From Gammaproteobacteria bacterium (lineage in GTDB: Bacteria > Pseudomonadota > Gammaproteobacteria > UBA6186 > Azoamicaceae), in the NCBI GenBank assembly GCA_013286785.1, contig JABDFC010000001.1, positions 60,740 through 124,739 of the forward strand: a stretch of 64,000 nt of DNA. The letters are read 5' to 3'. Positions 50,265 to 60,373 of the stretch are shown one piece after another. A program made the translations under genes and the position numbers. Numbering within the stretch: the stretch's first letter is position 1; every line of letters begins with the position of its first letter. The notes beneath the pieces were generated by a model, which worked only from the letters and a program-made list of their open reading frames with translations, did no database searches and was not told where the DNA came from.

Positions 50265-52079
50265 TTAACCTCCCCGAGAAGCTTTCTTCCTTTCATGCTC
50301 TTTCAGGAATTTTTTCCGTAAACGCACGCTCTTTGGTGTTATTTCAACCAGCTCGTCTTCTTCAATAAATTCTAGAGCATATTCCAACGTTAGCTTAATG
50401 GGCGTCGATAAAATAATATTTTCATCACTGCCTGCAGCCCGAATATTAGTTAGTTGTTTTTCTTTTGTGACGTTGACCACTAAATCATTATCCCGAGTGT
50501 GGATCCCAACAATCATGCCTTCATACACCTCGGTTTGAGGACCAATAAAGAGGCGGCCACGTGGCTGCAAATTCCACAAAGAATAGGCTGTGGCTTTTCC
50601 AGCCGCATTCGAAATCAAAACCCCCGCGTTACGTTTCGCTACCGGCGCTTTATCTGCAGGACCATAGTGATCAAACACATGAGTCATTACCCCTGATCCC
50701 GAAGTCAGGGTCAAAAACTCCGTATGAAAACCAATGAGTCCTCGTGCCGGGATCGTATAATCCAAACGCACTCTGCCCTTGCCATCGGAAATCATATCCA
50801 CCAATCGGCCCCTTCTTTCTCCCAGCTGTTGCATAATCGAACCTTGGTGAACTTCTTCGACATCCACAACCAGTTGTTCATAAGGTTCCTGCAATACTCC
50901 ATCCACTTCATGCAAAATAACTTCCGGTCTGGAAACGGCTAATTCATACCCTTGGCGCCGCATGGTTTCAATTAATATTCCTAAATGCAATTCACCACGT
51001 CCCGATACTTTAAATTTATCGGCATCTCCGGTGTCTTCGACTCTTAAGGCAATATTGTGGATCACTTCTTCCATGAGTCGTTCTCTTAATTGTCGACTGG
51101 TGACGAATTTTCCGTCTCTTCCCACAAAGGGAGAGTCATTGATCTGAAAGGTCATGCTAATGGTAGGCTCATCAACACTGAGAGGTGGCAACATTTCCGG
51201 TGTTTCTTTGGCGCACACAGTATCCGAAATCGTTAAGTCTTCAATCCCTGTAATGGCAACAATATCACCCGCAAATGCTTCGTTGACTTCTTTGCGCTCT
51301 AACCCTTTAAACGTCAGGATTTGTAAAACGCGTCCCGAACGTACTGCCCCCTCACGATTCACAATAGAAACTGGGGAATTTAGGCGAATTTGTCCGCGGC
51401 TGATCCGCCCGATGCCAATCACACCCACATAGCTGGAATAATCCAAGGAACTGATTTGCATTTGAAAAGGACCTTCGGATTCAGCAGGCGGCGGAGAAAC
51501 ATGTTGCACAATGGTTTCTAATAAAGGCGTCATGTCTTGGCTGGGTTGTTTCAAATCTAAGGTGGCATATCCTTCTAACGCAGAAGCATACACAATCGGA
51601 AAATCTAATTGTTGTTCAGTCGCACCCAGTTTATCAAAGAGATCAAAAATTTGATCGACTACCCAATCTGGACGAGCCCCCGGTCTGTCGATTTTATTCA
51701 CTACAACGATCGGATTTAAGCCTCGCTTAAACGCCTTCTGCGTCACAAATCGCGTTTGTGGCATGGGGCCATCGACCGCATCCACCAACAGTAAAACGGA
51801 ATCGACCATGGAAAGAATTCGTTCGACTTCTCCCCCAAAGTCGGCATGCCCAGGCGTATCCACAATGTTAATGCGATAATCACGCCATTCAATAGCTGTA
51901 TTTTTAGCTAGTATGGTGATGCCCCGCTCCCGCTCTAAATCATTCGAATCCATCACGCGTTCGACCAATTGGGCTCGATCCCCAAAGGTGCCGGACTGAC
52001 GGAGCAGTTTATCTACCAAAGTGGTTTTACCATGATCGACATGGGCAATAATGGCTATATTTCTCAATTTTTCAATCAT
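50265..52079 (-). CDS. typA: ribosome-associated GTPase TypA/BipA
   Basis: [28 protein letters not shown]. Confidence 0.97.
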   Translation of the reverse strand: MIEKLRNIAIIAHVDHGKTTLVDKLLRQSGTFGDRAQLVERVMDSNDLERERGITILAKNTAIEWRDYRINIVDTPGHADFGGEVERILSMVDSVLLLVDAVDGPMPQTRFVTQKAFKRGLNPIVVVNKIDRPGARPDWVVDQIFDLFDKLGATEQQLDFPIVYASALEGYATLDLKQPSQDMTPLLETIVQHVSPPPAESEGPFQMQISSLDYSSYVGVIGIGRISRGQIRLNSPVSIVNREGAVRSGRVLQILTFKGLERKEVNEAFAGDIVAITGIEDLTISDTVCAKETPEMLPPLSVDEPTISMTFQINDSPFVGRDGKFVTSRQLRERLMEEVIHNIALRVEDTGDADKFKVSGRGELHLGILIETMRRQGYELAVSRPEVILHEVDGVLQEPYEQLVVDVEEVHQGSIMQQLGERRGRLVDMISDGKGRVRLDYTIPARGLIGFHTEFLTLTSGSGVMTHVFDHYGPADKAPVAKRNAGVLISNAAGKATAYSLWNLQPRGRLFIGPQTEVYEGMIVGIHTRDNDLVVNVTKEKQLTNIRAAGSDENIILSTPIKLTLEYALEFIEEDELVEITPKSVRLRKKFLKEHERKKASRGG

Positions 52080-52266
52080 TTGAACTTCTCTAACCGTGGA
52101 TATAAAACAAAAGTTAAAATACTAAGATAATACTCTGAATAAAGCAAATTTTTACAAAAAAATACTTTGTTTACTAACATAGTATAGAGTTTTCCGTTAT
52201 AATGTAACTATAAGCTGAAAAACTTAAAAATTGCGTGTAAGTCCTGCTGATCAAGGTGTGACTTGT

Positions 52267-52848
52267 ATGGAAAACCTAAAATTAGAACCGACCTCACTTG
52301 CGTCCTGGCATGCGCTCATGACAGAAGCCCTCCAGTCCTCTGAAATCACCTTAACAGAAGATTTAGAAAGTTATTTGGTCTTCCTCTTGATGCGATTTAC
52401 AAAAAATCCAGAAATCATCAACAATATCCTGGCCATTGATTATCTCACTCATGTCAAAAAATACCGCTCCGAAAATCGACAAGCACTACAAGAAGTCGGC
52501 GATAAATGTTTGTTATATGCTGGCTTGTTCCCGGGAACTGCCAGAAAACGTCGCGTCCCCATCAGTTATTACATCGGGCTTGGTCAAAACGCCTATGCTT
52601 CACTCTCAGATAATTTGCACAACTCATTATCCCCTCTGTTTGCCAAATTGGGACAACAATTTGTCTGTTTAATAGACGTTTTACATGAAATCCGGGAAAT
52701 GGATCACAAAGGGGATGCAATCGATTTGCTCTCGGCTGAAGAACTTTGGAATACCACCCACAGTCGCCATGCCCTCCGAATTTTAAGACGTGCAACCGAT
52801 GGGTTTATTCTCCCCAGAAACGCGCAGGATCCTGAACAAAAACATTAG
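52267..52848 (+). CDS. conserved hypothetical protein
   Basis: 193 aa from ATG at 52267 (MENLKLEPTSLASWHALMTEALQ). Confidence 0.7.
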   Translation: MENLKLEPTSLASWHALMTEALQSSEITLTEDLESYLVFLLMRFTKNPEIINNILAIDYLTHVKKYRSENRQALQEVGDKCLLYAGLFPGTARKRRVPISYYIGLGQNAYASLSDNLHNSLSPLFAKLGQQFVCLIDVLHEIREMDHKGDAIDLLSAEELWNTTHSRHALRILRRATDGFILPRNAQDPEQKH

Positions 52849-53044
52849 CTATAATAGAATGGCACTAAGATAAGGGAAATTGCTAATAAATACTGTGGAA
52901 TTTAAAGGTTTGAGCAATACCTGCTCAAAGAAATAAACTCATAACGTGCGGGGATGACGATACTAAGCGTTTGACGAATAAATAGCTTTCCTTCTCTTAG
53001 TAGCATTCGGCTATAATACATTTAATCTAGCACGGAGGCGGAAC

Positions 53045-53518
53045 ATGAAAGCAGCGAAAAGGATCCTTTTGATTGTATTGTGTGGCTTTTTGAGCAACAG
53101 TGTTTTAGCGGACGATCAAAGTTCTACGGTTTCCTACACGGTTGAAATCGAGAGCCCTCAAGATCAGCAAACATTCCCCAGTGCAACCCAATCAATTCCT
53201 GTGACACTTTCTATTACGCCAACCTTGCAGGCCAATGATCTTGTCACCCTCTATGTAGACGGACAAGCCAGCGGCGATCCCGTCAATTCCACGAGCATCA
53301 CCTTACCCGCTTTAGAAAGAGGCAGTCACACTCTACAAGCCAAAGTGACGCATTCCTCTGGAGAGGACGCCGGAGAATCGGATACCATCACAATTTATCA
53401 GCAACGTGTCTCGAAACTATTGCCGCCGGCCGATATACCGATCGATCCCCTTAATCAACCTTCACCTGATTCCGCCCAGCCCGTTTCGCTGAATACAACG
53501 CCCCATCAGCCCGGCTAA
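53045..53518 (+). CDS. secreted/periplasmic protein with Ig-like region
   Basis: Signal peptide; YTVEIESPQDQQTFPSATQSIPVTLSITP. Confidence 0.75.
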   Translation: MKAAKRILLIVLCGFLSNSVLADDQSSTVSYTVEIESPQDQQTFPSATQSIPVTLSITPTLQANDLVTLYVDGQASGDPVNSTSITLPALERGSHTLQAKVTHSSGEDAGESDTITIYQQRVSKLLPPADIPIDPLNQPSPDSAQPVSLNTTPHQPG

Positions 53519-54578
53519 GCGTTTCCTCGATCATTTCTGGCCAACGATAGTCTGTCACACCGATAGACACGGTCAGTTTTGCCCCAGGAACGATGTTGTT
53601 AAAATTCTCATTTTCGATGGTTTCTCGCAAGCGCCCTGCCATTCGCTCTGCTTGAATTTTATCGGTTAAAGGCAGTATTAATAAAAATTCCTCTCCACCA
53701 ATTCTCGCGAAATAGTCTATTTTTCTGAGTTTTTTTGCCACCGTAGCTGCAAAGGATTTTAACATTTTATCCCCTAATAGATGCCCGTAAAGATCATTGA
53801 TATTTTTAAAATAATCTAAATCTATCATGCAAATCGAAAATCCATACTGTTTTCTCTCGGCCATGAGCCTTTGTTGAGATAAGATGTTATAGATATATCT
53901 TCTATTTTTTAGGCCAGTTAATTCATCCGTGACTGATATCGATTTGATATACTTCAGAGCTGCAGAAAGACTCCTGTTTTTTCTTTTGAGTTCTTTTCTC
54001 AGGTTATTCATTTTGGCGCAAACAACTGATAAAGAAAAAGAAATTCCCACATAACAAAAAAACACGGCCATCTCTGTTTTTAGGTTGATAAGATCCGGAT
54101 AATAATTAATGAAATAAATGATGATTGCTAAATACCAAACAATCCCATATAGAACCATCCAAACATAACGAAATCGATTTAAATAGAAAGCGCCAACTGC
54201 CAGAATCAACAGATAAAACATTAACAATACAGATCTTAAGCTATTGGTTAATGCGATGGTATACATAAGGCAAGATACTGCCCAAAGCATCATCGGGAAA
54301 GTGAGCCTTGGATCTTTAAACCTCTTATTTATTCCTAATCGTATAATCAAAAAATTAACAAAATATCCGATCCAAATTACTGAAAATACTCCAATAAATT
54401 CCCAAAGCGTCGTTCGAAATAACCCATCCACCCAGAGAATCATACACATTAAGGTATGAATACCCGCACCAATAAAGGCATAAAGCGACCGTCTCACTCT
54501 TATTGCTTGAATCTTATCATTGTCAGGAATGACTGGGATTAGTAGAGTTTTCTTAAGAGTAGGGCTTATCATCGACAA
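53451..54578 (-). CDS. membrane diguanylate cyclase (GGDEF)
   Basis: Multi-TM N-terminus; RIGGEEFLLILPL. Confidence 0.92.
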   Translation of the reverse strand: MSMISPTLKKTLLIPVIPDNDKIQAIRVRRSLYAFIGAGIHTLMCMILWVDGLFRTTLWEFIGVFSVIWIGYFVNFLIIRLGINKRFKDPRLTFPMMLWAVSCLMYTIALTNSLRSVLLMFYLLILAVGAFYLNRFRYVWMVLYGIVWYLAIIIYFINYYPDLINLKTEMAVFFCYVGISFSLSVVCAKMNNLRKELKRKNRSLSAALKYIKSISVTDELTGLKNRRYIYNILSQQRLMAERKQYGFSICMIDLDYFKNINDLYGHLLGDKMLKSFAATVAKKLRKIDYFARIGGEEFLLILPLTDKIQAERMAGRLRETIENENFNNIVPGAKLTVSIGVTDYRWPEMIEETLSRADGALYSAKRAGRNQVKVD

Positions 54579-55671
54579 TACTCAATCCTGGTGGTGAGTC
54601 CAGTCCTTTGCCACCTTTTAATTTTATCATTAATCGAACTTCATTCTCGGAGTCTGCATATTTCAGCGCTGATTCATAACTGATTTTCTTATCGGCATAC
54701 AACTTGATCAACCCTTGGTCGAACGTTTGCATGCCAAGCTCATTTGATTTAGACATAAATTCTTTTAAAGAACTGACATCTCCTTTTCTAATATGCTCAG
54801 AGACAACTGGGGTGTTGATCAAAATTTCCACCACGGGAACTCGACCCTTTCCATCCAGAGTTGGAACCAATTGTTGGGCAATGATCCCCTTTAAATTTAA
54901 TGAAAGATCCATCCACAATTGATGCTGCATATCTGGTGGAAAGAAATTAGCAATCCGATCGAGCGCTTGATTGGCATTATTGGCGTGTAAAGTCGCCAAA
55001 CATAGATGGCCGGTTTCCGCAAACGCTATGGCATGATTCATCGTATCCTGACTGCGGATTTCTCCAATTAGAATCACATCTGGCGCCTGGCGCAATGTAT
55101 TTTTTAAGGCCACTTCAAATGATTCAGTATCTATCCCCACTTCTCGTTGAGTGACAATACAATTTTGATGTTCATGAACAAATTCTATCGGGTCTTCAAT
55201 GGAAATAATATGCCCAGAAGACTTTCTGTTTCGATATCCGATCATGGCAGCTAAGGTACTACTTTTTCCAGCACCCGTAGCTCCGACTACAATCACCAAC
55301 CCACGTTGTATCAAAGAAAATTCGCTGAGTGCTGAAGGAACCCCCAATTCTTCTAGGGTTGGGATAATGGTTTCAATTCTTCTTAAAACCGCCCCAACGA
55401 ACGAACGCTGTTGAAATGCACTGACCCGAAACCTTCCCAGATCGGTTCTAAAAATAGCAAAATTTAATTCTCTATGATTTATAAATTCATCTTTTTGCTT
55501 ATCGGTCATCATCGAGTGGACAACCTCTTTGGCTTCTTCACTGGTCAATTTTTCTGTCGTTAACGCAACCATTTTTCCGTTAGATTTCACAGTGGGAGGA
55601 ACGCCAACCATAATAAAGAGATCGGATGCTTTTTTTTCGACCATCATGGTTAACCAGGCATCAAGACTCAT
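54553..55671 (-). CDS. pilU: type IV pilus retraction ATPase PilU
   Basis: PilT/PilU family, GATGAGKSSTLAAMIGYRN, downstream of pilT. Confidence 0.9.
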   Translation of the reverse strand: MSLDAWLTMMVEKKASDLFIMVGVPPTVKSNGKMVALTTEKLTSEEAKEVVHSMMTDKQKDEFINHRELNFAIFRTDLGRFRVSAFQQRSFVGAVLRRIETIIPTLEELGVPSALSEFSLIQRGLVIVVGATGAGKSSTLAAMIGYRNRKSSGHIISIEDPIEFVHEHQNCIVTQREVGIDTESFEVALKNTLRQAPDVILIGEIRSQDTMNHAIAFAETGHLCLATLHANNANQALDRIANFFPPDMQHQLWMDLSLNLKGIIAQQLVPTLDGKGRVPVVEILINTPVVSEHIRKGDVSSLKEFMSKSNELGMQTFDQGLIKLYADKKISYESALKYADSENEVRLMIKLKGGKGLDSPPGLSIVDDKPYS

Positions 55672-55683
55672 CTCTATACACCC

Positions 55684-56745
55684 CTAATTGAATAAATCTT
55701 TATTTTCAGCTTTCAATTTGGCATCTTTGCGTAGAACGGCTTCTTTCTCGACTAATTCCAGTAAATTTTGATCTAATGTTTGCATGCCCAGCGCACGGCC
55801 TGTCTGAATCGCAGAATACATTTGAGCAACCTTGGCTTCGCGGATCAGGTTCCGAATTGCCGGATTACAAATCATAATTTCATGCGCTGCCACCCGTCCG
55901 CCAGAAATCTTCTTTAAGAGTGTTTGCGATATAACGGCTCGGAGCGACTCTGATAACATCGCACGAACCATCTCTTTTTCATCCCCAGGGAAAACGTCGA
56001 CTACACGATCAATTGTTTTTGCTGCAGAGGTCGTGTGTAACGTACCAAAAACCAAGTGTCCAGTTTCAGCAGCCGTCAAGGCCAGTCGAATGGTCTCTAG
56101 ATCTCTCATTTCACCCACTAAAATCACATCTGGATCTTCGCGTAACGCCGATCGTAACGCAGCAGCAAAACTTTGAGTATCGCGAAAGACTTCACGCTGA
56201 TTCACAAGGCTTTTTTTACTTTTATGAACAAATTCAATTGGGTCTTCAATCGTTAAAATATGTTCCCCACGGTTGGTATTCACATAATCAATCATCGCGG
56301 CTAATGTTGTACTCTTACCCGAACCGGTTGGACCTGTGACCAATACAATTCCTCTGGGATTTTCGGCAATGGTTTTAAAAATTGCAGGACAACCCAGTTC
56401 CTCTAAACTCAACACCTTGGAAGGAATGGTTCGAAAAACTGCTCCGGCACCTCGATTCTGGTTGAAAACGTTGACACGAAATCGGGCTAGATTGGGGATT
56501 TCAAATGAAAAATCTGTCTCAAAATATTCTTCATAGCTCTTTCTTTGCTTATCATTCATGATGTCGTAGACTAAGCCACGAACATCCTTATGTTCTAAGG
56601 CTGGCAGATCAATTTTACGCATGTCCCCATCTACTCGGATCATGGGGGGCATTCCAGCAGATAAGTGTAAGTCTGAAGCATTGCTTTTGACACCAAATGC
56701 CAGTAATTCGGTGATATCCACGTAATCCCCCTGATTGGTGCCCAA
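55684..56745 (-). CDS. pilT: type IV pilus retraction ATPase PilT
   Basis: GPTGSGKSTTLAAMIDYVN, AIRNLIREAKVAQMYSAIQTG. Confidence 0.94.
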   Translation of the reverse strand: MGTNQGDYVDITELLAFGVKSNASDLHLSAGMPPMIRVDGDMRKIDLPALEHKDVRGLVYDIMNDKQRKSYEEYFETDFSFEIPNLARFRVNVFNQNRGAGAVFRTIPSKVLSLEELGCPAIFKTIAENPRGIVLVTGPTGSGKSTTLAAMIDYVNTNRGEHILTIEDPIEFVHKSKKSLVNQREVFRDTQSFAAALRSALREDPDVILVGEMRDLETIRLALTAAETGHLVFGTLHTTSAAKTIDRVVDVFPGDEKEMVRAMLSESLRAVISQTLLKKISGGRVAAHEIMICNPAIRNLIREAKVAQMYSAIQTGRALGMQTLDQNLLELVEKEAVLRKDAKLKAENKDLFN

Positions 56746-56947
56746 TCATCGCAGTATTAAATTTGTTTTCCCGCCATAGACTGTGTTATTGCTAGGAAAC
56801 TCAATAGACCTATGTCATTTTTCGTTAAATTATCTATGGTCAGCCCTGAGATAAGCCTAGTTTGTCCAAAGACTTACTATCCAGTATAGACCCTCTCCCT
56901 TAAAATCGAGCACAATGGGAGATAACGGAAGGATGGAGAGAACCAAC

Positions 56948-57778
56948 ATGCTAAAACAACCTAAAATTGCCTTTCTAGGCAGCAGCAACATGGCGCAAAG
57001 CCTCATTAGCGGGTTAATTGAAAGTGGTTTTAATCCCTCCGACATTTGGGGGACCGATCGCAATGCAAAAAAACTCAATCAACTGAAAGAGCTCTTTCAA
57101 ATCCAAACTGAACTCTCTAACCCTAAAGCCGTCAATCTCGTCGATGTTGTGGTTTTAGCTGTAGAGCCTCAAGATATCCATTTGCTCGTGACTGAACTCA
57201 AAGAAACTCTCTTAAGTAAAAAACCTTTGATTATTTCTATTGCAACGGACATTAATACCCAGCATTTGGAACAGTGGTTGGGATCTCATTTAGCGATTGT
57301 CCGCGCAATACCCAACACACCTGCTTTATTTCGTGCCGGAGCCACCGGATTATATGCAAATACCCGCGTTTCACCAGAACAAAAGAATCTGGCAGAGTCT
57401 CTGCTCCGAGCCGTTGGGTTCACCGCGTGGGTTGATCATGAACACGATATCGACACCATCGCGGCTTTGTCCGGCTCAGGCCCTGCTTATTTCTTTCTAA
57501 TGATGGAAGCACTACAGCAAGGCGCAGAACAACTGGGTCTTTCTCATGCGACAGCGCGCCTATTGACGTTGCAAACGGCTCTGGGGGCTGCTCGGATGGC
57601 GATTGAAAATGAAATTGATTTAGCAGCATTACGCCAACAGGCCGCATCTCCTGGAGGCAGCACAGAACAAGCGTTACAGATTTTAGAAAGTGGCGGTATA
57701 CGCTCCTTATTCAAAAATGCCTTAGAAACCGCGAGAAAGAGAACGATTGAAATCAGCCAGAAACTTGGCAAGGAATAA
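56948..57778 (+). CDS. proC: pyrroline-5-carboxylate reductase
   Basis: IAFLGSSNMAQSLISGL, ALSGSGPAYFFLMMEAL. Confidence 0.95.
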   Translation: MLKQPKIAFLGSSNMAQSLISGLIESGFNPSDIWGTDRNAKKLNQLKELFQIQTELSNPKAVNLVDVVVLAVEPQDIHLLVTELKETLLSKKPLIISIATDINTQHLEQWLGSHLAIVRAIPNTPALFRAGATGLYANTRVSPEQKNLAESLLRAVGFTAWVDHEHDIDTIAALSGSGPAYFFLMMEALQQGAEQLGLSHATARLLTLQTALGAARMAIENEIDLAALRQQAASPGGSTEQALQILESGGIRSLFKNALETARKRTIEISQKLGKE

Positions 57779-57782
57779 ACAC

Positions 57783-58361
57783 ATGAATACCTATTTTGAA
57801 CAAGCCCTTTTCTTTTTAATGAAAACAGTCATTGACGTCTGCTTCTTTTTTTTCCTATTACGTTTTATGTTTCATATTCTTAGAATCGATTTTTACAATC
57901 CCTTTTCTCAGTTTATTTTTAAAGTCACAAACCCTATTTTAATCCCATTACGCCGGGTCATCCCCCCCCATCCAAAAGTGGATTTTGGAGCGTTTCTCAT
58001 CTTAATTTTCCTGAAAGCATTTGAATTTACCATCACCTGCCTGCTAAAACTTCATGCCGCCCCCAGCATGCTCAGTCTGCTGATTTGGCCAATTGGTGAG
58101 CTCATCAGCCAAATGATTAATGTCTTCTTTTTCGCAATTCTACTGTTGGTTCTACAAAGCTGGCTTAACCCAAAAAACTTCAACCCACTCACCACTGTGT
58201 TAATCCAATTGACGGAGCCGGTTTTGGCACCTGCCAAAAAATTAGTCCCGACGATCGCTGGCATTGATGTTTCTCCAATGATTGCAATTGTCATCCTGAA
58301 ATTATTGGATATCCTCTTAGCCGGCCCTATCATCCAATTCGGAGCATCATGGTCTTATTAA
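57783..58361 (+). CDS. yggT: YggT family membrane protein
   Basis: Two YGGT repeats (NPILIPLRRVIPP / EPVLAPAKKLVP). Confidence 0.9.
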   Translation: MNTYFEQALFFLMKTVIDVCFFFFLLRFMFHILRIDFYNPFSQFIFKVTNPILIPLRRVIPPHPKVDFGAFLILIFLKAFEFTITCLLKLHAAPSMLSLLIWPIGELISQMINVFFFAILLLVLQSWLNPKNFNPLTTVLIQLTEPVLAPAKKLVPTIAGIDVSPMIAIVILKLLDILLAGPIIQFGASWSY

Positions 58362-58376
58362 TTTTGTAGAGGCATT

Positions 58377-60092
58377 ATGAATTTTAATTTTAATTGGCTT
58401 AAACAAACCTTTGCTCTATTTATCTGTAAAAGAACTTGGTCTTACCCTGGGATCAAGGCTCGGTTTTTCTTAGCAGTTACTCTGATCGTGACAGATATTG
58501 CCGTCGCCAGTTTGGTCCCCTATTATTCTAAAAATATCGTCGACATCCTTTCACTGAACCTACTCGAAAGTGTTTGGGTCTCTGTGTTACTCTTGGGCCT
58601 TTTCTGGACTTTGGGAAAAACAGTTAGCCATATCCAAGAAATTATCTTTTTCCCAATCATTAACTTAACCATTCGAGACTTAAATTTCAAAGTAGTCGAA
58701 CACATTCACCATATTTCCTTGCCAGATTATCATAAATTATCAATACCCGAAGTTATTAACTGTACACGGCGAATTAGTTTTAGTGCGCGCTCTTTCATTA
58801 AAATTGTATTTCTCTTGATTATCCCAACATTTTTTAAACTATTAATTGCAGCAATCATTCTTTTGAAAGCGGGTCTCTTTGGTATCTGGCTTATCCCGGC
58901 ACTGATGATCGCCATGGTGATATTATACAAAGGAACTGGCTGGTATGCGGCAACCCGGGAAAGTGCCTGGCAGTTAAGCGATAAAGTCATAACACGAATC
59001 AGTGACAGTATTTTAAACACCAAAGTTATTCGGTCTTTTCTCGGCTTTGAGATGAAAAAAGTAGGCGATTTATTACACCAAGAAGCCGTGCTCTGGCACA
59101 AAACGAATACTCGATTACATCTTATATATATTGCTATTGGGACTGTTCTAGGTGTCGCCATTACCGGTATCTTAGCCTCTGTTGTGCTCGCAATCCAAAA
59201 TAAAACACTGACCGTTGGCGATTTTGTCATGCTGCAAGGACAGCTCATCGCGGCTTTCCTGCCTTTAAAGAGTTTTTCTCTAGAATTTAGACAATTGGCA
59301 GAGTCTCTGGTAGACATTAAAAAAATTATTCAGATCTTCGAGATTCCAAAACAAGCAGAAAACCCATCCTCTTTGGTTTACTTGACACATTCTTTTCAAG
59401 GAATTGTTTTCAAAGATATTACTTTTTCCCATCATGAGAAAAATACTATTTTCGACCAATTATCTCTAAACATCCCTGCTCATCGTAAGATCGGCATTAT
59501 TGGCCAAAGTGGATGTGGAAAATCCACTTTCTTAAATCTTACCGCTGGACTTCTTCGCCCGAACCAGGGAAAAATCTATATCCACGGCCGTGACATTCAT
59601 TGTATCCCGAAAGATGAATTCAAAAAAATAATTCATTGTATTCCACAGGATTTTCGACTTTTTAATTTAAGCTTTAGAGAAAACATCACTTATGGAGCTC
59701 TCCACGTTACTGATCAAAAACTGACAAAAATAGCCTCTCAAATAGGGCTCATGCCACTGATTGAACAGTCTCATCAAGGTTTCGACAGTCTGGTGGGCGA
59801 AATGGGAATTAAACTCTCGGGTGGGGAAAAACAAAAAATCGCACTGGCTCGTGCCCTATTAATGGAGCCAGAAATTTTGTTATTGGACGAAACCACGAAT
59901 TCTTTAAACTCTGACATTGAGCAAGAGATCTTAAACCTCCTATTTTCTGTGATCCCCACAGTTATTTTGGTCTCTCATCGTGCAACAACCTTAAAAGGTC
60001 TGGATCAGATCTTCAATATTCATCACGGCCAGGTAGCGACTGTTCCATGCAATCAAACAACAGAAAGCAAATTAGAGCTGCGTGATGCCTAA
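58377..60092 (+). CDS. ABC transporter, fused permease/ATPase (exporter type)
   Basis: GQSGCGKSTFLNLTAGLL, LSGGEKQKIALARALL, six-TM region. Confidence 0.93.
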   Translation: MNFNFNWLKQTFALFICKRTWSYPGIKARFFLAVTLIVTDIAVASLVPYYSKNIVDILSLNLLESVWVSVLLLGLFWTLGKTVSHIQEIIFFPIINLTIRDLNFKVVEHIHHISLPDYHKLSIPEVINCTRRISFSARSFIKIVFLLIIPTFFKLLIAAIILLKAGLFGIWLIPALMIAMVILYKGTGWYAATRESAWQLSDKVITRISDSILNTKVIRSFLGFEMKKVGDLLHQEAVLWHKTNTRLHLIYIAIGTVLGVAITGILASVVLAIQNKTLTVGDFVMLQGQLIAAFLPLKSFSLEFRQLAESLVDIKKIIQIFEIPKQAENPSSLVYLTHSFQGIVFKDITFSHHEKNTIFDQLSLNIPAHRKIGIIGQSGCGKSTFLNLTAGLLRPNQGKIYIHGRDIHCIPKDEFKKIIHCIPQDFRLFNLSFRENITYGALHVTDQKLTKIASQIGLMPLIEQSHQGFDSLVGEMGIKLSGGEKQKIALARALLMEPEILLLDETTNSLNSDIEQEILNLLFSVIPTVILVSHRATTLKGLDQIFNIHHGQVATVPCNQTTESKLELRDA

Positions 60093-60373
60093 GGTTCTTT
60101 ATTTATAGCTGCTATTACACGTTTATAACCCCCAAAATTCTCTCAAATTACCATTGCGGACAAGCACCTACTATGTTAGAGTCTTGGTCAATCATGGTTT
60201 AATAGTTAGTTTAATAGATCATTTGCTCCAGTTTCTTAAAAAACTGGTTACGTAAACAGATGTGAATAAAAAATAGTTTTTCTATTAAGGTCTTCAAAAA
60301 TATGACGGAACTATTCGTAGTCTTAGGTGTCCTTAATTTTAACAAAGAGTTTAACTGAGTGTTAAGAAGAAAT

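Noticed and set aside
60228-60247. Hairpin CCAGTTT-CTTAAA-AAACTGG upstream of the giant ORF
   Set aside because: Short stem, no U-tract and no known motif; too weak to call a terminator or operator.
60321-60340. PmrA-type box (CTTAGG...CTTAAT) upstream of the giant ORF
   Set aside because: Half-sites are spaced 10 bp rather than the expected 11 and the first is poor; only the single CCTTAATTTT half-site is retained as an observation.
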